64,000 bases of DNA. Source: Trypanosoma brucei gambiense DAL972. Taxonomy: Eukaryota > Euglenozoa > Kinetoplastea > Trypanosomatida > Trypanosomatidae. This document shows, one piece after another, positions 26,248 through 36,174 of the stretch. The notes below the pieces were generated by a model. That model was given only the letters and a program-made list of their open reading frames with translations, searched no databases and was not told the DNA's origin. The position numbers and the translations under genes are program-made. Location: the NCBI RefSeq assembly GCF_000210295.1, contig NC_026740.1, positions 124,001-188,000 on the forward strand, in the 5' to 3' direction. Every line of letters starts with the position of its first letter. Within the stretch, counting starts at the first letter, position 1.

Positions 26248-27855
26248 CTATTCTTGCTGAAAGTCAGCCGCCGTCTTACCTCGGACCTTTTTCATTACCT
26301 CATGCACCTCTGATGGTGGGGGGACAGGTTCGCGGAGCATACCCCGTCTCACTAAAACTGACATGAGTCGATCGTACATAGTTAACTGCTTCACGTAGTA
26401 CAGGGAAAAGAGAATGTGACGCACATCTCGCGGAACTTCTGCAGTTGATGTTATCTCGATGGTCAAACATGTGAACTCCGTAACCCTACTCCAAAATGCG
26501 TCGTCCATATAACGGCGAGAAGCAAGAGCACAACACAGCACAGCAACATCCTCAAGCAACTCCTCTGCGTTCACCACTGATCCTTCATGCTTTGCAGCCT
26601 TTCGCTCTGCCACCTTACGCTCCTTTAGTGAAAGCAATCGCAACTTCACTACTTCAATATTGGTCTGACTTGGGGTTGGCCTTAACCGGGTTGTCACCTC
26701 ACGCATGCGAACCTCAGTGGCTCTAGCTAATGCGTTCATTTGAGACAATACGGTGTACGACGTCATAACGGGCTTAAGGGCCTCACTGGTCGCAGGGGCG
26801 GAGGTTGTGGCGGATTTATTCTCATCTCTATCATCAGAGTCGTTAACACTGATATCGGCAGAAGAAATCGAGGCCTGACCCACGTGGGGATCATCAAAAT
26901 CCGTGCATTGGGCAAAGGCCGTGGCGAGCCTGCCAAGTCGCTTGCTATCAAGTTGTTCGCAAGCACCAAGTGCGGGCAACAAGAGTTGATAAACAACGGG
27001 GAGCAGAACAACAGGCGGATCAACCGACAACAGTGCTCCGCCGGTGTCAGCCAACATTATGGCATGTTGAAGAAGTTCAGCGGAAAGTTTCACACCCATA
27101 TGGCTAAGACGCTCCCCATCACGTGACGGTATTGGACTTGGTGCCTGTGTTGGTACGACATCGTTCGTAGTGTTCACTCCATTTTCGCATTCCGTAGCCA
27201 ACTTTTCATCAGGTAAGTGATCATGTATGGCGTGCCAGACATGCGTAAGTCTCTCACGCGCCAGGTAAAAAATAACTACACGGATCTCATCAACAACGGT
27301 GGAAAGTAGTCCCTCATCCAAGCCATGCGCAGCCGCATTGACAGACACTACGTTTTCTGCCATTTGGAGGCTCCGTGGTCCTGCTCGGAGAGTGCACAGT
27401 CGCAAAGCTGAACAAAGAGCCTGTACGAAAACAGGAAGGCAATACAGGTCGCGCGGAACCCGCTCCCCAGTGCCCTGTGGATCACTATGGTTCGCAAGCA
27501 GTTCCTTCTCCAATGTAGAGAGAAGGGAAGTGGTTTCAGTCCGGGGAAAGTGGCTTCGCCAGAGAAGACAGAATCGTCTCAAAGCCTCCGTGTCGTCTAC
27601 ATTTTGCAGCATGTCTTGGATACTCAAAACAATACGCTCCCAGACCGGAGCTGAATCACTTGACTCCTCAAGTCCCAGTGGAAGAACTCCACCACTTCGG
27701 GGGATGGAAGAACAGCGCCTGGAGAACGAAACGACACGTAATGAAGGCGGCTGCAGCCTTCCTACCCTCCTGAAAATAGGTCGTATATACCACTGACACT
27801 TCATCATCCCGTGCCTCGCACAGGCTCCCACGACCGGCGCCAAGGAGACCAGCAT
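26248..27855 (-). CDS. Predicted mitochondrial helical protein of unknown function (535 aa)
   Basis: The frame is open upstream to 28020, but that end is a TTG and the extension contains a textbook splice tract (27905-27876). The ATG at 27855 then yields 535 aa starting MLVSLAPVVGACARHGMM, followed by RPIFRRVGRL and SFSRRCSS. This is an Arg/Ser-rich, acid-free presequence typical of mitochondrial import. The rest is largely helical with hydrophobic blocks (VVLLPVVYQLLLPALGAC; EELLEDVAVLCCALASRRY) and a Ser/Asp-rich linker near 360-390. I recognise no named domain. Its organisation resembles the helical-repeat proteins of trypanosome mitochondrial RNA metabolism, and the next gene upstream is probably one of those (MRB800). 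A shared pathway is inference from likeness and adjacency only. Confidence 0.72.
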   Translation of the reverse strand: MLVSLAPVVGACARHGMMKCQWYIRPIFRRVGRLQPPSLRVVSFSRRCSSIPRSGGVLPLGLEESSDSAPVWERIVLSIQDMLQNVDDTEALRRFCLLWRSHFPRTETTSLLSTLEKELLANHSDPQGTGERVPRDLYCLPVFVQALCSALRLCTLRAGPRSLQMAENVVSVNAAAHGLDEGLLSTVVDEIRVVIFYLARERLTHVWHAIHDHLPDEKLATECENGVNTTNDVVPTQAPSPIPSRDGERLSHMGVKLSAELLQHAIMLADTGGALLSVDPPVVLLPVVYQLLLPALGACEQLDSKRLGRLATAFAQCTDFDDPHVGQASISSADISVNDSDDRDENKSATTSAPATSEALKPVMTSYTVLSQMNALARATEVRMREVTTRLRPTPSQTNIEVVKLRLLSLKERKVAERKAAKHEGSVVNAEELLEDVAVLCCALASRRYMDDAFWSRVTEFTCLTIEITSTAEVPRDVRHILFSLYYVKQLTMYDRLMSVLVRRGMLREPVPPPSEVHEVMKKVRGKTAADFQQE

Positions 27856-27875
27856 CCGTGTGTGGAATGTTGTGC

Positions 27876-27905
27876 CTAAGAGAGAACAAAACGGGCAAAT
27901 AATGA
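27876..27905 (-). promoter_or_regulatory. Probable trans-splice acceptor for the 535-aa mitochondrial protein gene
   Basis: The minus strand reads TTATTTGCCCGTTTTGTTCT, then CTCTTAG, with the AG at 27877-27876. The ATG at 27855 follows about 20 nt later. The tract is translated as part of the over-long ORF, which argues strongly that the upstream residues are not protein. Confidence 0.65.
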
Positions 27906-28658
27906 TATTATCCACGCAAAGATCCATTTCCTGCACATTCATTGGGTGCATCCGTAGAGGATAAAAGGAACGGAAAGTTATCAAAGGTTCTACCGAACCC
28001 CTCTGACAAACATCACACAAAACAATCCTTTATTGTTTAAACGATCGGTATACAAGCAGCAGAGAATCGTGAGGCCAAAATCGCTTCACCATACATATAA
28101 ACCCACAAGCTGTGTCTTCTTCCAACACCCAACACCCGTTAGTGCCGGCAGGCTACCGATACCCGCGTCCGACATGTTCGCAGCTATGATTTGAAACTTG
28201 CATTATTATTAAGGAGGGCTCGCAGGTAGGAACAGGGGAAAACGGGTAATAACTAAAAAATCGAACGGTACTCACACAACGTGAACCTTGAGAGTGCGGA
28301 ATGGGAAAAAAAGCATGAGGGCGTCCTCAGGATCCACCGGTTGATAAATATGTTAGTAAAAACGAAGGAAAGTAATAATTTCCTGGCACCATGGCAACCA
28401 TCCTTTCAGTATCGGTTGCTCACCTCCACAGGACAAACCACATGCGTTGCCCGGCAACAACGCATTCCATGCACACAAAACAACTGAGACTGATGGAATG
28501 GATGCTTGTATTAAAACCACCAACGGTTATCTCGATAGATACTGGCGTACTCCGAAGACGACTTTCCCCCTTAAAATGTGCGTATTTTTCGCTAAATTAG
28601 ACAGACAAGATCGAAAGCATATGCCCTGCTCGTGAACCTGGGTGCACAGTAATTACCA
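27906..28658. other. Intergenic region, MRB800-like gene to 535-aa gene
   Basis: After reassigning the start of the 535-aa gene, this region covers its splice tract and the 3' UTR of the MRB800-like gene. Short plus-strand frames are present but have no support. No other feature is recognised. Confidence 0.45.
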
Positions 28659-30290
28659 CTAAAGCGATGCTTCGTCAGGTAACACTCCCTCGCGGAATGC
28701 CTCCTTCATCCGCTGGGACAGCTCCGGTGCAAGATCGTTGCCGTAGTGCGATAAGAGCGCCTGCAGTTGCCTCCCCTCCTCCGCCGTTATGGGGCGCACA
28801 CGCTTTCCTGTTTTTGGGTCGACGAGATCGTCCTTCTGCTCCATCACTATCGCAACCATATCATTTGCTTGGGAAAAAATGACCTGCAGACACTTCTTGG
28901 GCACGTATATTTTCAGCGTGACAACGACATCGAGTATGCTAAGGATGACGGGTAGTGCTGGGTACTCAACTTCGTCAAGGCGGCACCCGATCTGCTCACC
29001 CATTGCGCGGAGCTTCTGCCGAGTCGGTTCCGCATTCATCGCATTGCGACCTCCATCACTTACTTGATTGAAACATGTGCGTATGGCAATCATGGCGGCG
29101 TTCGCCATATGATGGGTAAGCTGATCGGAGGTACAAATACGCTCTACTAACCGTTCACACACCTCCAGGCGCATGGTGCGCCACTTACGCAATACGTGGG
29201 CGAGCGTGGCACACTCGTGCGGGGTAAAGTCACCCACGTGATTCGTGGCACGGATAGCTAATGGCTCAAGGTGAAATGGCGTAAGGTCATGTACTGTATA
29301 ACACTGCAATACACCGAGTAGTGACGGTAGGTCGAAGTCATTCGCGAGGACTCCAACACGGCGAGACATCGCCAGCAACACCTTACGGCGGATATCCAGT
29401 GTCTCTTTGGCACATCCACGACGGGTTTTAAAAAGACGAGTTGAAAATGCCTTAACGGAAGACATGTCAATGTTCTCGTAATTACTGAATTTGAGAAGTG
29501 ATTTCTCCATGCGATTCCAAAGGTGCCTGTTGTAAAAGTTGGCTGTAACAACATGCGTTGTCACATACAACACATCGTCAGCAGAGAGGACACCGTCACC
29601 ATCGCGACGCAACACCTCAACCGTTAGCATTCGCATAGCCGCTGTGTACTGCTTCTCTTCCAACCAATCCCGTTCTTTTAGCGAAGTTGTGTAATAAAGT
29701 GTCCGGCGTAGCTCGTGCATCCCTGCACGCTGCAACAAGGGTGTTGTTTGCATTTGCTTTACTAATGCTGTCATTTCATTGGTCGCCGACGTCTTCAGCT
29801 CCTCAACGAATTCCTCCATGCCTTCCTGCGTAAGAATTTCAGCGCTAGCACTGAGTGCATTCTGGGCTTTCAGTTGCACCGCCAATTCATCCGCCTTTGC
29901 AACACACTCCGACAGTACGTCACAATGAGCGGTGATGGCGGTGGAGGTGACCGGAAGGGAGCCGTTGACTCCAGATCCCGGTGAGTACGACACGGGAAGC
30001 GGGCCTTCCATTGCCACCGCCTCCCCTCCCCCAGTTCCAACATTTAACGAAGGATTGGTAACAGGTGACAGCGGTGAACCGGTGACGGGTGGCCCAGAGG
30101 ACGCAATCCATCGTTTTATGTCAAGAACTGTAAAACCTGCCTTCGGTAGCACGGTAACTACCGGGTAGCGGCGATACAACAGATTCCTACTGAAAACTCG
30201 TTCATGGTAACCAATGCCAGAATGTACAGAATGTTTGGACGACAGTAAACTCCCCACATCCTGACAACATAAAACTACCCGACGTCGCAT
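28659..30290 (-). CDS. MRB800: Mitochondrial RNA-binding/editing complex protein, probably MRB800
   Basis: This is a 543-aa protein from a true ATG. The N-terminus (MRRRVVLCCQDVGSLLSS, then RNLLYRRYPV) is basic and hydroxylated, fitting a mitochondrial presequence. A Gly/Ser/Pro/Val-rich linker lies at about 65-120. From about 125 onward the protein is a continuous helical array with repeated Leu/Ala patterns (LRRTLYYTTSLKERDWLEEK; IRRKVLLAMSRRVGVLAND; ECATLAHVLRKWRTMRLEVC). Proteins of this kind make up the MRB1/RESC assemblies that handle guide RNAs and mRNAs in kinetoplastid U-insertion/deletion editing. Counting genes at the usual step of ten from HSP70.4 (Tb927.7.710 in memory) places this one at Tb927.7.800, the MRB800 subunit. 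The mitochondrial helical-repeat reading is from sequence; the name rests on synteny from memory. Confidence 0.6.
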   Translation of the reverse strand: MRRRVVLCCQDVGSLLSSKHSVHSGIGYHERVFSRNLLYRRYPVVTVLPKAGFTVLDIKRWIASSGPPVTGSPLSPVTNPSLNVGTGGGEAVAMEGPLPVSYSPGSGVNGSLPVTSTAITAHCDVLSECVAKADELAVQLKAQNALSASAEILTQEGMEEFVEELKTSATNEMTALVKQMQTTPLLQRAGMHELRRTLYYTTSLKERDWLEEKQYTAAMRMLTVEVLRRDGDGVLSADDVLYVTTHVVTANFYNRHLWNRMEKSLLKFSNYENIDMSSVKAFSTRLFKTRRGCAKETLDIRRKVLLAMSRRVGVLANDFDLPSLLGVLQCYTVHDLTPFHLEPLAIRATNHVGDFTPHECATLAHVLRKWRTMRLEVCERLVERICTSDQLTHHMANAAMIAIRTCFNQVSDGGRNAMNAEPTRQKLRAMGEQIGCRLDEVEYPALPVILSILDVVVTLKIYVPKKCLQVIFSQANDMVAIVMEQKDDLVDPKTGKRVRPITAEEGRQLQALLSHYGNDLAPELSQRMKEAFREGVLPDEASL

Positions 30291-31483
30291 GCGCGAAATC
30301 CCTTCACCTGATCCACTCTAAGAGAAGAGAAACTTAAAGACATGCACAAAGTGTTGCGAGTGATCGTTGGAAGCATTGAGAAAACGGTAGTACTACAACA
30401 CTCGCACTGATGCAGATCCATTGAACACACACTAGAGGGAGAGCTCGTTGAGGATAAAGTAAAGATTTGGAGCTTTAATCTCTTTTGCACGAGGGCAACA
30501 AACTCCGTACAGAAAATAAAAAGCTCCCTCGTGGAAAAACACAAGCTACACGAAGCATAACACCACGCACGGAGGGCACAACGACCCGGGGTAGCATAAG
30601 CAAAGAAAAAAACCTTAAAAAAATTAATAACACGATATATGTTCTGATCGTCGCTGTTGCCCTTCCAACCTAGCCTACCGCACAAAAGCGGAGGCAAAGA
30701 AGGATTTAAAAGGAGGGGGTGAATTTAAATGCTATCTTGCACATAATAAGTTGTAATGTGGGTTATACATCGCTTAGCACAACTAACTGATGCCACATAA
30801 TTGATAAACTAAAAGGTGGGGAAAGAAGAAACTCCTCTCCCCTTCTATGCCATGACTCATGGTAGAGCAACCACACAACAACCTGCGCAGTGCCGCACAT
30901 GGGTAAAATCTATTGGAGGAGCTGCGCGTAAACAGTCGGTATCAAAACAGGTCGCAAGTTTTCTAACAGAGACCGGCAACGGAGAAAATTACAAAAACCA
31001 ACGTGCGACAAAAAAGGGGATACAGAGGAAAAACGTTGCCTCTAAATATGAGCAACTGCACACGTTGTTGCTCACAAGTACAGGAGAAACAAAGATATGA
31101 GGAATATGCCAAGTAAGCAGTCAAGCGTGGGAATGAAGGAAGGAAGGTATCTCGTGCGACACACTAAAGGGGACGCAACCGGTTCCGCGTCAGCTACGGG
31201 GAAGTGAAAAAAAGAAACTTGAAAGACACACCCAATATATATGCATATATGCTCTCACTTGATTTCGCCATCCTTCACGTGCAGTTATTGACGGTTCCCT
31301 CGAAATACTGCACGGGAACTGCCATGTTCTATAGGAGGTGAAACTCGTATCAGAGACACCACTGGCAACCACCAAACGGTACACGCATGCCACAAAGCAA
31401 ATGCAGAAGCAAGTATGCAGGGAAAAAATTTAACCGTCAAACGGAAGTTCACGCATGGTCCCAACACGACAGCACGCAATTAT
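30291..31483. other. Intergenic region, repeat-protein gene to MRB800-like gene
   Basis: This 1.2-kb gap contains the MRB800 splice tract and the 3' UTR of the repeat-protein gene. A 140-codon minus-strand frame (30275-30697) and a 94-codon plus-strand frame (30816-31100) are present. Both run through simple or AT-rich sequence and neither has family features. No RNA gene is recognised. Confidence 0.45.
30546..30628 (-). promoter_or_regulatory. Probable trans-splice acceptor for the MRB800-like gene
   Basis: The minus-strand tract TTAATTTTTTTAAGGTTTTT, then TTCTTTGC (about 30628-30602), is followed by the first clear downstream AG at 30547-30546 (GTGTAG). This gives a 5' UTR of about 255 nt. 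Confidence 0.4.
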
Positions 31484-34400
31484 TTACCATGAACTACTAC
31501 ACGACTCCGTCTCATGGCTCTTTGCGGTGCGGTCATTAGTGTGCGAATCCCGCCCAGAACTTGTTTCTGACCTGGTGTCGTCACTAACATCACTGGTGGC
31601 ATCTGATTTAGTATCTTTGATATCCGTAGCGGTATCTGCAGTAGCTGGTTCCTGTTCAACACTGGTAACAGATTTCGCATCATCACTAACATCACTGGTG
31701 GCATCTGATTTAGTATCTTTGATATCCGTAGCGGTATCTGCAGTAGCTGGTTCCTGTTCAACACTGGTAGCAGATTTCGCATCATCACTAACATCACTGG
31801 TGGCATCTGATTTAGTATCTTTGATATCCGTAGCGGTATCTGCAGTAGCTGGTTCCTGTTCAACACTGGTAGCAGATTTCGCATCATCACTAACATCACT
31901 GGTGGCATCTGATTTAGTATCTTTGATATCCGTAGCGGTATCTGCAGTAGCTGGTTCCTGTTCAACACTGGTAACAGATTTCGCATCATCACTAACATCA
32001 CTGGTGGCATCTAACTTAGTATCTTTGATATCCGTAGCGGTATCTGCAGTAGCTGGTTCCTGTTCAACACTGGTAGCAGATTTCGCATCATCACTAACAT
32101 CACTGGTGGCATCTGATTTAGTATCTTTGATATCCGTAGCGGTATCTGCAGTAGCTGGTTCCTGTTCAACACTGGTAACAGATTTCGCATCATCACTAAC
32201 ATCACTGGTAGTGTATGGCTTAGTCGCCCGAGATTTCGTGGTGGCGTCCGACGGTGTTGGCCCCTGCCCTACGCTTGCGGCGGACTGTGTGCCGTCGCTT
32301 ACTTCAGAGGCAGCCTCTGATTTTGGTTCCAATGATTTCGTGGTATTTTCCAACAGGTCCCGTTGTTGCTCATCAGCCCTCCTCGCGGAGCCCTCAATGA
32401 CAGTTCCTTCAACAGGGTTGACAACACCTTTAGTGGTGGGCTCCTGCTCATCACTGGCATTTGATAGCGCACCTTTACCTATCTTGGTAAGACTCGCTAC
32501 ATTCGAAACTTCACCTGCTGAAACATTACCACCCGTATGTGCCTCTTCGTTGGATCCTCCTCCCGATCGCAGGTCAACACTCAACCCTGCAGCTCCCATT
32601 CCATTCGTTTCCTTTGCTTTTAGAACGGTGTCCCTTACGGTGGAAGCCTTCTCCCTGCAAGTCTCTAAATGTGCTCCGTGGCTGATGTCAGTAACTCTGC
32701 TTAATTTATCGTTTGGAGCCACTGTGACACAGCCTTCAACGGCAGACTCGTGTTTGTGACCGGTGCCCAGTAACTCATTCTGCGGAGCACCGCTACTCTT
32801 TTGTACAATCATCCCCATGGTTGTGTGCTGGGGCAAACCCGCGGGGCTGTCGCTGGAAAGTTGATGTTTCACCGATGCGGTGTCTGCTCCGTCAGTTCGT
32901 ACAGTCGCTTGCGATGCGCTTCTAAAATCCTGATATCTCCTCAAGTTTTCCCCTCCCCTCATGTGTGGCTTCTGGTTCCCTAAAACCTTAGTCGATTGGA
33001 CACTTTTCGCGGAATCACACGATGATGGACGCACGATTCGACGCTCCTCTACCCCTTCGTCCGTTACATGCGTAAGCGTAACCCCCAATTCCCCACCCTG
33101 CATCTCCTCTCGGTTTAACAACTTCTGTTTCGCTCCAAGGTGCGATACTAGCCAACGGTTGTACGCATCTTCTAGATGGTGTAATAATACCTCCTTGCGA
33201 TTCACGTCATATTCTCCCCCCTCTCCACAATTTTCTCTTTCTATCTCCTCTACCTCATGTTCGAGAAGCAGCTGTTCTACTACTCGTTTGTGAAGCATGC
33301 GAGCTTGCTGATAGCTTCTGATCCCGTCGAAGTAGCGGTGGAAAACACTCTCAGTCATTTGTGCACCATCGGGCAAGGGACATCCCGGCACTCTGCCATC
33401 AAATAAAGAAGCATCACGTGTCCCGCGTCCTTCTATTTCAGGTCTATTGTGGGAGAAATTTCCCCGCGTCCTCCGGTTTCGAAGTGTAGTGATGTCCCTA
33501 GCCCCAGTTCCACGAGACGAAGTGGACCCAGAAACACCGGGGTAAGAAACTCCTGGAGCTGCAAACGAATCAGCAGCAGTCACTCCGAACTTATTTCTGT
33601 TGCTGTTGAAACTGAGCCCACCCACATGCTGCTGCAGCGATGGGGACAATTTATTACGGGATTGGTCACACGATGTTGCTCCTGAACGAGACCGGGAAGA
33701 ACTATCAAAACGCATGGACGAATATGCAGACATTGGTGCATCACCTGTACCTGATGCATAGAAACGGTGAAATCTCTTGGGAGTCTGGACGCGCCTGCTG
33801 GGTGACCTTCTTTCAAACGAGTATAATTTCACCAGTTTCGGCTCTCCCAAGTCAAAGATCGAGTCGTCCTGTTGCATTCGTTGTGGCATTCCCACATTTG
33901 TTCCGGGAGATACCCTCGTACGACGATTCCGTTGGGGCGAGACAGACATGCGTCTACCATTAACAGGACTCTGGGGGGAAGCGTTAATTGGCCAGTTTTG
34001 CGAGTAACTCCAGTGAGTGGTACTTGCAGAGTTGGGCATCCCGCTCGACCTTCGAGTTGAAGCATTAGGAGTACACATTCCATCCCTTGATTGGGAATTA
34101 CCTTGACTCCCAGATAACGCACGCCAATAAGTGCTGGAGGGCAAATAACCGCCACTAATGTCCGTACGTTGATGACCCTCTCCGTATACAGGGGACATGG
34201 ACGACCCGTTATCTGCTCTCATATGTGTCTCCCCTGTCGGATTTAATGAAAGTTTGTCTACTCGAGTGCCTGGGCGGCTGCAATGAGGTGTGCAGAAAGA
34301 ATAACCATTTTGCCGCTGCCCCTCAATCTCTTCTTGCTCCCGGGATTGTCCACCACTCATGGGTCTCCAATGGTCAATGCCAGGTCGAGATAAATTACAT

Positions 34401-35524
34401 GAGGAGCAACGGGACCCATCAAAGTCACTGCATGACCTCGGCACCCGCATCGGTGAGGCGGGAGCAGCCGTAAATAGATGCTGAGCTGCAGGTTGGGAAT
34501 GCGATGACACACCAAACGACCCACACGAAAGACTGTTCGGACTACGTGATCCGCAAGGTACACTTTGAATGCAACTGCCATGCACGACCCCGGAGCCTGC
34601 GTGAGCAGCCACTGGAATTCCACTCCCATAACTGGCTCTGCGAACACTATCAAAGTCCCTGGAGTCCCTGACACTGTTTCCCATATAGTTATTTAACTTA
34701 GTAAAAAACAGTTGTTGTTTCTGCTTCATACAGGGAAAGTCATTACCAACCACTCCTGTGGACCCCGCATTGCCACCCCCGTGAGCACATGGCTTCCCCC
34801 CTCCATCAGCATCACTGCAGTCAGCAGCGCGGCTGCCGTGGCGGTCACCATCTTTGCACCCTTCGGTAAACGATCCGTCGATTATGGAAGACGGTGGTCG
34901 AGTGACTGTTGGGTCTTGCTTGCGGGAATGGTATCCACGTATTATGCATGAATGGGAAATCGCGCTGAGTTCCTTTCCGAGTTGTTCCATGGCAAGTCGG
35001 CGCCTTAAAACGGAACAGCAATCACCAACTGCTTCGGTTGTATCTATCAGATATTTTGCACTCTCTAACCGCAGGAGGGCCTGCTGGAAGCAATTGTGCT
35101 GAATGAAGACACGCGCCTCCCCGAATTTCTGCCAGGCGATGTCTAATGCCGCATGAACCCTCTTGCGAGCCTCGTCTCCAGTACTACTTGTAGGCCTTTC
35201 ACACCCATGGAATGAATGCGGTGGTTTTGACTCACCTCGAACGGATTTCCCCCCCCTTCCTTCGGAATCTGGTCTCACTGATCGAACCCTCGTCCTCCGT
35301 TGAAGCGGTGTGTAGTCAAGTCCCCGCGTCAGTGGCGTCGCACTCTGCGCCCGGGAAGAAGGCCTCGAAGTTTTGTGGCTCACAACACTGCTTCTTCGTG
35401 GAGCTCTACCTCGACCAGCCGCACCTGCAGGTGTTGCACAGGATACCCATTGTCTTGATCTAAAAATGAAGTCTGAATCAGACAAATGACCCTTCGCGTC
35501 TCTTCCAACGGCGATCACCCTCAT
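31484..35524 (-). CDS. Large low-complexity protein with C-terminal 34-residue tandem repeats
   Basis: This is a 1346-aa protein from a true ATG, with no recognised family. Residues 1-110 are Arg/Ser-rich. A helical segment at about 125-205 (ARKRVHAALDIAWQKFGEAR, then LLRLESAKYLIDTTEAVGD) resembles a small MIT/TPR-like hairpin. About 210-760 is Ser/Gly/Arg/Asn/Pro-rich and probably disordered. Another helical segment lies at about 770-840 (LHKRVVEQLLLEHEVEEIER). Residues about 1105-1317 form an acidic Asp/Ser/Thr/Ala-rich array of six near-identical 34-residue units, with decayed units on both sides. No signal peptide or membrane span is seen. This build (short folded segments, long basic-polar disorder, acidic repeats) is common in trypanosome cytoskeletal proteins, but that is only an analogy. 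Confidence 0.75.
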   Translation of the reverse strand: MRVIAVGRDAKGHLSDSDFIFRSRQWVSCATPAGAAGRGRAPRRSSVVSHKTSRPSSRAQSATPLTRGLDYTPLQRRTRVRSVRPDSEGRGGKSVRGESKPPHSFHGCERPTSSTGDEARKRVHAALDIAWQKFGEARVFIQHNCFQQALLRLESAKYLIDTTEAVGDCCSVLRRRLAMEQLGKELSAISHSCIIRGYHSRKQDPTVTRPPSSIIDGSFTEGCKDGDRHGSRAADCSDADGGGKPCAHGGGNAGSTGVVGNDFPCMKQKQQLFFTKLNNYMGNSVRDSRDFDSVRRASYGSGIPVAAHAGSGVVHGSCIQSVPCGSRSPNSLSCGSFGVSSHSQPAAQHLFTAAPASPMRVPRSCSDFDGSRCSSCNLSRPGIDHWRPMSGGQSREQEEIEGQRQNGYSFCTPHCSRPGTRVDKLSLNPTGETHMRADNGSSMSPVYGEGHQRTDISGGYLPSSTYWRALSGSQGNSQSRDGMCTPNASTRRSSGMPNSASTTHWSYSQNWPINASPQSPVNGRRMSVSPQRNRRTRVSPGTNVGMPQRMQQDDSIFDLGEPKLVKLYSFERRSPSRRVQTPKRFHRFYASGTGDAPMSAYSSMRFDSSSRSRSGATSCDQSRNKLSPSLQQHVGGLSFNSNRNKFGVTAADSFAAPGVSYPGVSGSTSSRGTGARDITTLRNRRTRGNFSHNRPEIEGRGTRDASLFDGRVPGCPLPDGAQMTESVFHRYFDGIRSYQQARMLHKRVVEQLLLEHEVEEIERENCGEGGEYDVNRKEVLLHHLEDAYNRWLVSHLGAKQKLLNREEMQGGELGVTLTHVTDEGVEERRIVRPSSCDSAKSVQSTKVLGNQKPHMRGGENLRRYQDFRSASQATVRTDGADTASVKHQLSSDSPAGLPQHTTMGMIVQKSSGAPQNELLGTGHKHESAVEGCVTVAPNDKLSRVTDISHGAHLETCREKASTVRDTVLKAKETNGMGAAGLSVDLRSGGGSNEEAHTGGNVSAGEVSNVASLTKIGKGALSNASDEQEPTTKGVVNPVEGTVIEGSARRADEQQRDLLENTTKSLEPKSEAASEVSDGTQSAASVGQGPTPSDATTKSRATKPYTTSDVSDDAKSVTSVEQEPATADTATDIKDTKSDATSDVSDDAKSATSVEQEPATADTATDIKDTKLDATSDVSDDAKSVTSVEQEPATADTATDIKDTKSDATSDVSDDAKSATSVEQEPATADTATDIKDTKSDATSDVSDDAKSATSVEQEPATADTATDIKDTKSDATSDVSDDAKSVTSVEQEPATADTATDIKDTKSDATSDVSDDTRSETSSGRDSHTNDRTAKSHETESCSSSW
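31580..32210 (-). repeat. 102-bp (34-codon) coding tandem repeat, six near-identical units
   Basis: The landmark gatttcgcat occurs at 31671, 31773, 31875, 31977, 32079 and 32181, exactly 102 nt apart. Units differ by only a few bases. A Val/Ala codon switch follows the order V,A,V,A,A,V from the 5' end of the gene, and one unit has Ser changed to Leu. A diverged unit flanks each side. The frame is kept because 102 is a multiple of three. Confidence 0.93.
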
Positions 35525-36174
35525 GACGCCCTAAGAGAAAGAAGTTAATGTCCAAAATATATATATATGAAATCAAACATGATGTGACACGGTGGTAAAG
35601 TTAAGCAAAGCAACTGAGAACAGCTAAAAAACAAATAAAAAGAGGGAAACAACAACAGCAGTCCCTCCGGCAAAGATAAAAGCGAAAGTGAAAGGTAAGT
35701 GTAACGGTCAGCACAGGGTCAAAAAAAGAGAATTAAATCTGCGGCCCACTGAGCAAGGGGAAACAGATACACAATACATGTGGGTGTACATCGGTTGACA
35801 CAGCTTTCTTTTATGACTCTATTTTCCTCGGAGACCCCCCATTATGCATGAAGGTTTGTGATCATCCATCTAACATCTATTGCGCCTCCTCCTCACCATT
35901 CGATCCTCTTTTTTCACTTCTTCTCTGTCTCCACGGCTTTCTTGCTTCCAGCAAAAACAACATACAGTATATATAAATATTTATTTGCATTCCAAGTTGT
36001 GCACACACCGAGTCGGAGCACAGCTTGGCTTCCCTCCACATTGTTCATTTTGAGTATAACGCAGGTCAAACATAGATGCAACCTCGAGAAGAAAAAGAGG
36101 GGAGTTTCAAGGCTGCATCCCACGTTGCCAAGACAAATTCAACTTCATTGCCTCTTCTTGCACGCAGGCCAATC
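35525..36174. other. Intergenic region, p28 gene to repeat-protein gene
   Basis: This holds the 5' UTR of the repeat-protein gene, with a short TA run at 35558-35568 and A/G-rich plus-strand sequence at 35620-35700 that could be its splice tract. The rest is the 3' UTR of p28. No gene is seen. Confidence 0.45.

Noticed and set aside
30275..30697. 140-codon minus-strand frame upstream of the MRB800-like gene
   Set aside because: It reads through the polypyrimidine splice tract and overlaps the start of the real gene in another frame.
31480..32205. Minus-strand 176- and 64-codon frames in the repeat array
   Set aside because: These are alternate-frame shadows of the same 34-codon repeat.
31455..32759. 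434-codon plus-strand ORF antisense to the repeat-protein gene
   Set aside because: It exists because the 102-bp repeat has no stops in several frames. Its translation is a periodic Ser/Val/Leu repeat, and all other genes are on the minus strand.
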